Source of the DNA: Palsa-343 sp963817165
Lineage (GTDB): Bacteria > Acidobacteriota > Terriglobia > Terriglobales > Acidobacteriaceae
Reading direction: 5' to 3'
Assembly: GCA_963817165.1 (NCBI GenBank)
Contig: CAWFNL010000024.1
Span: 1-64,000, forward strand
DNA length: 64,000 nucleotides
In this document: positions 57,392-64,000 of the stretch, piece by piece
Layout: each line of letters opens with the position of its first letter
Position numbering within the stretch: position 1 is the stretch's first letter
The notes under the pieces: model-generated
Database searches by the model: none
Seen by the model: the letters and a program-made list of their open reading frames with translations, nothing else
What the model was told of the DNA's origin: nothing
Translations under genes and position numbers: made by a program

Positions 57392-58540
57392 TTGGCGCAG
57401 ATTTGGAGCGCGATGTTGGCGCTGGCGGTGTGCGGGCGGCGCGGTGCGTCTGTTGCCTGGGGGCAGGAACTGCAGGCAGACGTCGGGACCGTGGGTGATG
57501 GAGAAGAGCGGGACGACGGCTGGGCTGCGGGGGATTCACGCGGTGGGCGGTGGCGTGGCGTGGGCGAGCGGGACGAATGGGACGGTTCTGCGGACGGAGG
57601 ATGGCGGGTATGAATGGCAGAGCTGCGCGATGCCTCCGGGAGCGGAGAAGCTGGATTTTCGCGGGATCTGGGCGTGGGACGACAACACCGCGATCGTGAT
57701 GTCGAGCGGGACGGGGGAGGCTTCGCGGATTTATAAGACGGTGGATGGGTGTTCGAGCTGGAAGCTGCTGTTCACGAATCCGGATAAGGATGGGTTTTGG
57801 GACGCGATTGTGTTTCAAAACGGCGATTACGGCTTCGCGATAGGCGATGCTCTACCGGTGAGGTTCTTGGGGATCCCTGTGGAGGGAAGGTTTGACAGCT
57901 CACTATGCTCCACGGATATGACGGTGGTTAACATCGAGATGCTGGGAGCAAGAGCTCCGCGGCGAAGCGAGGCCAGGGTGCTTTTGCCGCGAGCAACTCG
58001 TGCATTTGTCCTCGCGCCGGATCGCCCAGGTCAGCTGGACATTCGTATTTGGAACTGGCGGAAAGGCGGGCGCGTTTGTGTACCGCTCGATGTCGGAACT
58101 TCTGCGTTGATGGAAGGTTCGGAAAAAGTGATATCCGGCGTGCCTGGATGGAGCAAGGCCGCGGTACCCCTTGCCGGGCGGCAGCGACGTCTTCAGGAGT
58201 TTTCTCTTTGAGCTTCCGCGACTTGTCGCACGGCGTGGCTGTTGGGGGCGATTACACCAAGCCGAACGAATCCGCGGAAACGGCGGCGTGGTCAGCGGAT
58301 GGCGGCAAGACGTGGACTGCGGCTGCCAGGCCTCCGCATGGGTATCGGTCGGCGGTGGCGTGGGATGCTGACGCGAAAGCGTGGATTGCGGCGGGGACAA
58401 ATGGGTCGGACACTAGCTATGACGATGGAAAGACGTGGGTTAGCCTCGACGATGGAAACTGGAACGCTCTGAGTCTGCCGTGGGTGGTGGGGCCGAACGG
58501 GCGGATTGCGAAGCTGGACCCGGGGAAGCTTCCAAAATGA
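57392..58540 (+). CDS. Ycf48-like / BNR-repeat beta-propeller protein, secreted (several frameshifts)
   Basis: About 370 aa when corrected; the exact start is unclear between 57380 and 57413 (signal peptide 'MLALAVCG...SVAWGQE'). Propeller phrases: 'GLRGIHAVGGGVAWASGTNGTVLRTEDGGYEWQSCAMPPGAEKLDFRGIWAWDDNTAIVMSSGTGEASRIYKTVDGCSSWKLLF', 'GYRSAVAWDADAKAWIAAGTNGSDTSYDDGKTWVSLDDGNWNALSLPWVVGPNGRIAKLDPGKLPK'. The middle part is broken by shifts near 57490, 57850, 58050 and 58190. Relatives of Ycf48 assist assembly of membrane complexes, and others act as sialidase-like hydrolases; no catalytic residues can be assigned. Confidence 0.75.
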
Positions 58541-58627
58541 GCGATTTAGGCGGCGATTGCGTCTATCGCATGTACCGCCAGGCTTAGGATAAGAAAAGGG
58601 ATTCCTTTCGCCGGGCAGGTCTCCGGC

Positions 58628-58651
58628 GTCCCCGGATGGGTATCCGGGGAC
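58628..58651. other. Perfect 10-bp hairpin before the pilC gene
   Basis: GTCCCCGGAT-GGGT-ATCCGGGGAC, in the 155-bp gap after the propeller gene. No T run directly follows; it may be a terminator-like or mRNA-stability element. Confidence 0.5.
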
Positions 58652-58695
58652 CTCCTCAAAAATTTGGAAACCAGAATTCCTCAGCAAAACCTTTT

Positions 58696-59897
58696 ATGGC
58701 TGAATTTGTAATCAGGCTCGCCGATGAGCGGGGGCATGTGCAGGAGCAGGTGCAGAGCGCGGCGACGGCCGATGAGCTGCGCCAGCCGCTTCACGCAGGC
58801 GGGGTACTTCGTCTACTCGGTGAAGCCGCGCGGGCTGACGGGGACGGCGCGGAAGACGAAGCTCGAGACGTTCTCTGATTTTCAATCAGCAATTTCTGAC
58901 GCTGATCAAGGCGGGCCTGCCGATTCTGGGGTCGCTCGAAATGCTGGCGAAGGGGCAGAAGAACCCGAATTTTTCCGGGCAGCTGACCGAATGTGGCGGC
59001 GCGGGTGCGGACGGGCGAGGCGATCTCGTCGGCGTTCGAGGCGCAGGGCGGGTTTCCGCTGATGTACACGACCACGCTGCTGGCGGGCGAGCGGTCGGGC
59101 AATCTGGAAGAGGTGCTGGCGCGGTATCTGGCGTTTCAGCGGGTCACGCTGACGTTCCGGAAGAAGCTGACGGCGTCGCTGATTTATCCGGCGCTGCTGA
59201 TCACGCTGGTGTTCGGAATGTTCATCTTCATGATCACGTTTGTGGTGCCGCAGTTTGCGAAGCTCTACGACCAGATGGGCACGCAGCTGCCGGCGATTAC
59301 GCTGGCCATGCTGGCGATTGGGCACGGAGCGCAGCATTACATTCTGTATATTTTGCCGGCGCTGGCGCTGGTGATTTTTCTGGGGTGGCGCTGGAGCCGA
59401 GACGGAATCGGGCGCGGAGCGGCTGGACGGCATTCAGGATCGCGATGCCGGTGTTTGGGAAGATCTGGCTGAAGTATCAGGTGGCGATGTTTGCGCGGAC
59501 GCTGTCGACGCTGCTGACGGGAGGCATTCCGCTGGTGCCGTCGCTGGAGACGGCGGCGCGTTCGATAACGAGCAGGCGGATCAGCAAGGCGGTTGGCTCG
59601 TCGGTGACCAGCGTGCGGGAAGGCAAAGGGCTGGCGCATGAGCCTGGAGGCGACGAAGGTGTTCCCGGAATTGTCGGTGGAGATGATCGAGGTGGGCGAG
59701 TCGACGGGCGCGCTGCCGCAGATGCTGAATTCCGTCGCGGAGTTTTTTGAGGAAGACGTGCAGACGGCGCTGACGGCCTCGCTGGCGCTGATTGAGCCGG
59801 CGATCCTGATTGTGATGGGCGTGGTGGTGGTATTTATTTTGATTGCGCTGTACTGCCTATCTTTTCGATGGGGAACAGCATGGGGCAGGCGAGGTAG
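58696..59897 (+). CDS. pilC: Type IV pilus / type II secretion inner-membrane platform protein (PilC/GspF), many frameshifts
   Basis: About 398 aa when reconstructed. It starts 'MAEFVIRLADERGHVQEQVQSAATADELR', then 'FTQAGYFVYSVKPRG', followed by two GspF domains: 'QQFLTLIKAGLPILGSLEMLAKGQKNP...VRTGEAISSAFEAQGGFPLMYTTTLLAGERSGNLEEVLARY' and 'AMFARTLSTLLTGGIPLVPSLETAA...FPELSVEMIEVGESTGALPQMLNSVAEFFEEDV'. TM helices lie around 'LIYPALLITLVFGMFIFMITFVVPQF' and at the C-terminus ('IEPAILIVMGVVVVFILIALY'). Seven or more shifts (58785-59860). It leads the pilus operon and would be the platform that the ATPase PilB drives. Confidence 0.85.
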
Positions 59898-59933
59898 GGC
59901 TGGGGACTGGGGACTGGGGGATAGGGAGTTTTG

Positions 59934-61562
59934 ATGGCCGAGACTCCGTTACTGACATTGCCGACCGAGCAGGATGAGACGACCATGGCGCAGGCTTTGG
60001 CGCGGCGTTATCGGTCGGAGTTTGTGGATCTGCGGAACTTCCGCATCCAGCACGAAGTGCTGCGCAGCGTGCCGGTGGACATGATGTTCCGGTACAACTT
60101 TGTGCCGCTGGAGCAGGAGGCGGACCGGTTGGTGATCGCGGTGAGCGATCCGAGCAAGCTGATGATGCTCGACGAGATTGCGGGCCTGCTGGGGCAGCGG
60201 ATTGTGACGCGGGTCGCGACGCTGTCGCAGATTACCGATCTGCTGAAGAAGACGGAGCAGAGCCAGCGCGTGCTGGATGAGGCGTCGGAAGGGCTGACGT
60301 TCGACGTGCTGTCGTCCGACGATAATCCGGACGAGAACATTTCCATCGAAAAGCTGACGTCGGAAGAGGACATCAGCCCGATTATCCGGCTGGTGGACAC
60401 GACGATTTTTACGGCGCTGGAGCGGCGCGCTTCGGACATTCACATTGAGACGTTCGACGATTCGGTGCTGGTGAAGTACCGCATCGACGGCGTGCTGCAG
60501 GCGGCGATGGCGCCGATTGCGCGCGAGCATCATACGACGATTCTGTCGCGCATCAAGATTATGTCGGAGCTGGACATTGCGGAGCGGCGCGTGCCGCAGG
60601 ATGGACGTTTCAGGGTTCGGTATAAGGGCCGGCTGATCGACTTCCGCGTGTCGATTATGCCGACGGTGCACGGCGAAAACGCTGTGCTGCGCGTGCTGGA
60701 CAAGGAATCGATGAGCGAGAAGTTTCGCAAGCTGACGCTGGATGTGGTGGGCTTTGCGGACGACGATTTGAAGCGGTTCCGGCGGTACATTCGCGAGCCG
60801 TACGGCATGGTGCTGGTGACGGGGCCGACGGGATCGGGCAAAACGACGACGCTGTATGCGGCGCTGAACGAGATTAAGAGCGACGAAGACAAGATCATCA
60901 CGATTGAAGACCCGGTGGAATATCAGATTCGCGGGATCACGCAGATTCCGGTGAACGAGAAAAAGGGGCTGACGTTTGCGCGCGGATTGCGATCGATTTT
61001 GCGGCACGATCCGGACAAGATTCTGGTGGGCGAAATCCGCGACCAGGAGACGGCGCAGATTGCGATCAACTCCGCGCTGACCGGACACCTGGTGTTCACG
61101 ACGGTGCACGCGAACAACGTGGTGGACGTGCTGGGCCGCTTCCTGAACATGGGCGTGGAGGCTTACAACTTTGTTTCGGCGCTGAACTGCATTCTGGCGC
61201 AGCGGCTGGTGCGGACCATTTGCGAACACTGCGCGCATGAGGTGCACTACGACGACGAGATGCTGATTTCGAGCGGCATGGATCTGGCGGAGTGGCGCGA
61301 CTTCCCTTTCCGCGAGGGCGCGGGGTGCATCGAATGCGGCGGAACGGGGTTCCGGGGACGGACGGCGATTCACGAATTGCTGGACCTGACCGATCCGATC
61401 CGCGAAATTATTTTGGAAAAGAAGCCGAGCTCGGAAGTGCGCAAGCTGGCGCAGGCGGAAGGCATGCACTTTTTGCGGGAGAGCGCGCTGGACCGCGTGC
61501 GGCGTGGATTGACGACGCTGAAAGAGATCAACAAAGTAACGTTTATTGAGGCTACCCGATAG
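59934..61562 (+). CDS. pilB: PilB/GspE-family assembly ATPase
   Basis: 542 aa, intact. ATG at 59934 with AGGGAG upstream. N-terminal MshEN-like domain ('MAQALARRYRSEFVDLRNF...LRSVPVDMMFRYNFVPLEQEADRLVIAVSDPS'). ATPase core: Walker A 'GPTGSGKTTT', Asp box, 'LRHDPDKILVGEIRDQETAQIAINSALTGHLVFTTVHAN' (Walker B and His box). A four-Cys zinc site ('CEHCAH...CIECGGTGF') is typical of GspE/PilB. It powers pilin extraction or assembly. It overlaps the following gene (TAGTG, 61560-61564). Confidence 0.95.
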   Translation: MAETPLLTLPTEQDETTMAQALARRYRSEFVDLRNFRIQHEVLRSVPVDMMFRYNFVPLEQEADRLVIAVSDPSKLMMLDEIAGLLGQRIVTRVATLSQITDLLKKTEQSQRVLDEASEGLTFDVLSSDDNPDENISIEKLTSEEDISPIIRLVDTTIFTALERRASDIHIETFDDSVLVKYRIDGVLQAAMAPIAREHHTTILSRIKIMSELDIAERRVPQDGRFRVRYKGRLIDFRVSIMPTVHGENAVLRVLDKESMSEKFRKLTLDVVGFADDDLKRFRRYIREPYGMVLVTGPTGSGKTTTLYAALNEIKSDEDKIITIEDPVEYQIRGITQIPVNEKKGLTFARGLRSILRHDPDKILVGEIRDQETAQIAINSALTGHLVFTTVHANNVVDVLGRFLNMGVEAYNFVSALNCILAQRLVRTICEHCAHEVHYDDEMLISSGMDLAEWRDFPFREGAGCIECGGTGFRGRTAIHELLDLTDPIREIILEKKPSSEVRKLAQAEGMHFLRESALDRVRRGLTTLKEINKVTFIEATR

Positions 61563-62492
61563 TGGCGCGACTGGAAGAGATTTTCAAATCGGCGGCCGGG
61601 AACGCGGCCGCGGCTGGCGTGCGAACTGCGCGCGGAAGGCGTGATTGCGGGACGCACGTCCGCGGAAAAGCGCGGGGCGGAGACCGTGCTGGCGTTTGCG
61701 CCGCTGGCGGAGGGCGCGCTGACGCCGGGACTGAAGGTTCCGAATCTTGAGCGACCGCACGGCCGTGGTGGCGGCGCTCGAAAGCGCGCTGAGCGCGACG
61801 AATGCGCGGGATCGCGCAGTGACGCTGGTGGTTCCCGATGCTGCGGCGCGGGTGCTGCTGCTGGATTTTGAGACGCTGCCCACGCGGCGGCAGGAGATTC
61901 TGCCGGTGATTCGCTTCCGGCTACGCAAGATGGTGCCGTTTGAAGTGGAGAACGCGGCGGTGAGCTATCAGATCATGGCGCAGAGGCCGGGACTGCGTGA
62001 GCCTGCTGGTGACTGTGATGCCCGGCGATGTGCTGGAGGAATACGAAGGCGTGGTGCGCGAGGCGGGTTACGAGCCGGGATCGGTGCTGCCGAGCACGCT
62101 GGCAGCCGCGGCGGGGCTGTCGAGCGGAGGCGCGGCGCTGATGGTGAATTACACGCACGCTTCTGTCACCACGGCGGTGACAAATGGCGATGAGATGCTG
62201 CTGCACCGGACGATGGACCTGCCGGCAGATGAGAAAGCGCACGAAGAAGAGATGGCGCAGGCGGTGATTACCGCGCTGGCGTGGTATGAAGACACGCTGA
62301 AGGCGACGCCGGAGAAGCTGCACTATGCGGGTCCGGGCGGAGCGCAGCAGGTGCAGGCACTCGGGCTGGCTGCGGTTTGTGGATCCGGCGCCGCCGCTGG
62401 AGGATCTGGCGCCGCCGGCGGGCGCATCGATGATGACGAACGTGCCGGTGGGAACGACCGCAGGCGTGACGGGGGCGCTGACCCTGGCATGA
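61562..62492 (+). CDS. pilM: PilM/GspL-like cytoplasmic pilus-assembly protein (several frameshifts)
   Basis: About 308 aa when corrected; GTG at 61562 one base inside the pilB stop. Actin-like fold phrases: 'LACELRAEGVIAGRTSAEKRGAETVLAFAPLAEGALTPGL', 'RDRAVTLVVPDAAARVLLLDFETLPTRRQEILPVIRFRLRKMVPFEVENAAVSYQIM', 'MVNYTHASVTTAVTNGDEMLLHRTMDLPADEKAHEEEMAQAVITALAWYEDTL'. Shifts near 61600, 61745, 61995 and 62370. It would bind the N-terminal tail of PilN. The stop overlaps the pilN ATG (ATGA). Confidence 0.8.
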
Positions 62493-63248
62493 AGATTACC
62501 GTCAATCTGGCAACGCGGCCTTTTGTCGAGCTGGGCTCGATCTATAACCGGCTGCGGACGTGGATGGCGATTCTGGCGGTGCTGGGGCTGGCGCTGTGGT
62601 TTATGTATCGCAGCGAGCGCGTCCAGGCTGAGGGGAAGATGGCTTACGTGGCAGGCGCGCGGAGGACCACGTGCAGCAACTGGAACAGCAGCAGGCGAGC
62701 TATCAGGCGCTGATGCAGCAGCCGAAGGATGCGGCGATTCTGGCGCAGTCGGATTATTTGAACGACCTGTTCCGGCGCAAGGCGTTCTCGTGGACGGCGA
62801 CGATGACGGATCTGGAGACGGTGCTGCCGTCGGGCGTTGAGGTGCTGTCCATCGATCCGATTGTGGCGAAGGATGGGCACGTGACGATTCGGCTGCGGGT
62901 GACGGGTGGGCGCGACCGGGCGCTGGATTTGATTCGGAACCTCGAGCGGTCGAAACATTTCGCGCAGCCGCGGCTGGCCGCGGAATCGCTGGCCACGGGC
63001 AACGGACCGCCGGGGATGGTGCAGGATGTGAGCGGCGAACAGCATGGTGAACTTCGATATTCTCGCGGACTACCGGCCGTTGCCGCTGCCTGCGAATGCG
63101 AAGAGCGATGAGGAGAAGCCGGCGGAGACGGAGAAAGGCCGCGAATCCGGTGACGAAGCATGGGTGAAGGCCGAGGAAAGCCGCCGCGCGGATCGGACCG
63201 GGAATAGCGGCGTCCGCGGCCGCGCCGGGAGGGCAGCCGAAGCCATGA
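62489..63248 (+). CDS. pilN: PilN-like pilus-assembly protein (several frameshifts)
   Basis: About 252 aa when corrected. It starts 'MKITVNLATRPFVELGSIYNRLR', the PilN pattern (short cytosolic INLLP-like tail), then a TM helix ('WMAILAVLGLALWFMYRS'), a coiled coil ('HVQQLEQQQASYQALMQQPKDAAILAQSDYLNDLFRRKAFSWTATMTDLETVLPSGVEVLSIDP') and a ferredoxin-like domain ('GHVTIRLRVTGGRDRALDLIRNLERSKHF'). The end is rich in Glu/Lys. Shifts near 62655, 63040 and 63200. It overlaps pilO by 4 bp. Confidence 0.8.
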
Positions 63249-63840
63249 ACAGCGTCCGCGGATTTTTCACTAAGCTGAATCTGCATTTCGTCGCGCTGGG
63301 ATTGCTGCTGGCGGTCGGATATTTTTCTCGGCGTGCGTTACGCGCTGGCGTGGGAAGCGATTCGCTCCGACCAGTCGAGCTCGTTTGTGCAGCAGGAGAT
63401 TCTCTACGGGCAGTTGCGCGCGCAGATGGAGCACCTGAACGATTTGCCGAAGAAGGTGGACACGGCGGACGCGGATGCGCAGAAGTTTTACGATGCGCGA
63501 ATTGCGCCAAATTATTCGACGATGCTGGCGCAACTGATGGATGCGGCGGAGAAAGATCATGTGCAGCTGTCGCGGTCGGGGTACGCGCAGGCGCGGGCGA
63601 TTCCGGGGCTGACGGAAGTGAGCATCGACGCGGCACTGAGCGGGCCGTACACGAACACGATGCACTTCATCAACGATATCGAGCGGGATCGCGACCACGT
63701 GTTCTTCATCATCGACGGCATCACGCTGACCGGGCAGCAGGGCGGGCATGGTGAATCTGCGGCTGAAGCTGACGACGTATCTTCGTTCGGACGCGACGGA
63801 TTTACCGCCGGCGAACAATCCTGACGAGGAGGCGCGATGA
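63245..63840 (+). CDS. pilO: PilO-like pilus-assembly protein (two frameshifts)
   Basis: About 197 aa. It starts 'MNSVRGFFTKLNLHFVALGLLLAVG' (TM helix), a coiled coil ('FVQQEILYGQLRAQMEHLNDLPKKVDTADADAQKFYDARIAPNYSTMLAQLMDAAEK'), then a ferredoxin-like domain ('ALSGPYTNTMHFINDIERDRDHVFFIIDGITLTGQQ'). Shifts near 63330 and 63748. It partners PilN in the inner-membrane ring. Its TGA overlaps the next ATG. Confidence 0.8.
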
Positions 63841-64000
63841 AGACGGGATTCGAAAACAAGCGGAACGTCGTGACTCTGGCGGTGCTGGGAGTGATTCTGC
63901 TGGTGGCCGCTGGCTATTTCGTCGATAAGGTGTTTGTCGGAGGACCGGCTCCGACGCCTGTGCCGCATGCGTCGACGGAAGAACCGCAGCCGGCAGCGGA
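63837..64000 (+). CDS. Start of the next pilus-operon gene, truncated by window edge
   Basis: The first 54 codons: a short basic N-terminus ('MKTGFENKRN'), a TM helix ('VVTLAVLGVILLVAAGYFVDKVF') and a Pro/Ala-rich periplasmic linker. GAGGAGG lies just upstream of the ATG at 63837. The position after pilO suggests a PilP-like or GspC-like linker protein, but the functional part is outside the window. Confidence 0.7.
   Translation, partial: MKTGFENKRNVVTLAVLGVILLVAAGYFVDKVFVGGPAPTPVPHASTEEPQPAA

Overview
The window looks like a chromosomal segment of an Acidobacteriota bacterium (Terriglobia-like; inferred, not proven). The evidence is the mix of very large Oar-type TonB receptors with carboxypeptidase-regulatory N-termini, several Ser/Thr kinases fused to a TolB-like beta-propeller or an FGE domain, fused MFS/spermidine-synthase and Ycf48-like genes, a GC-rich base composition and intergenic hairpin repeats. 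There is no phage, IS element, integrase, rRNA or CRISPR array.

Layout. (1) 1-9.0 kb: end of a PD-(D/E)XK-type nuclease-like gene; a sigma-54 enhancer-binding protein with a degenerate receiver; three 17-bp palindromes and a -24/-12 promoter; a small protein made mostly of LSKTPV hexapeptides; then, convergent and behind a shared terminator, an operon for GAFx3-HlyD, an HlyD lipoprotein and a PqqD-like/M50 peptidase/HlyD fusion; finally a STAS protein. I read this as one module: sigma-54-controlled production of a repeat peptide, with a peptidase/adaptor apparatus to handle it. This is the best candidate for an undescribed system. (2) 9.3-19.1 kb: serine beta-lactamase-like hydrolase, CPBP protease, RpiR/SIS regulator, GNAT, NSAR/OSBS-type enolase and an Oar-like TonB receptor. 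Five copies of TGCAACR-NN-YGTTGCA lie at the promoters, which suggests a local RpiR regulon for D-amino-acid or peptide use. (3) 19.6-27.6 kb: TolC-MFP-RND efflux operon followed by an OmpR-type regulator and histidine kinase. (4) 27.8-32.3 kb: secreted VirB10-like protein and a second TonB receptor, then tRNA-Leu(UAA). (5) 32.5-37.2 kb: small Cys protein, DegT aminotransferase, TPR protein, small lipoprotein, Fic module and a truncated gene next to a dispersed repeat. (6) 37.3-43.1 kb: two tandem paralogous kinases, one fused to FGE and alpha/beta-hydrolase domains, the other to a beta-propeller, with a recombination scar. (7) 43.8-49.5 kb: HxlR regulator and its divergent flavodoxin-like oxidoreductase, gyrB, DUF1569. 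(8) 49.7-64 kb: spermidine-synthase-like membrane protein, pilin, LolA, a third kinase, an RHH protein with a histone-H1-like tail, a Ycf48-like protein and a type IV pilus/type II secretion cluster (PilC, PilB, PilM, PilN, PilO and the start of the next gene).

Sequence quality. Genes at 3.0-8.5 kb and 33-64 kb carry many single-base frameshifts, including in essential gyrB, while 8.6-33 kb has none that I can see. I treat these as probable sequence errors and give the full reconstructed span of each gene; positions of shifts are approximate.
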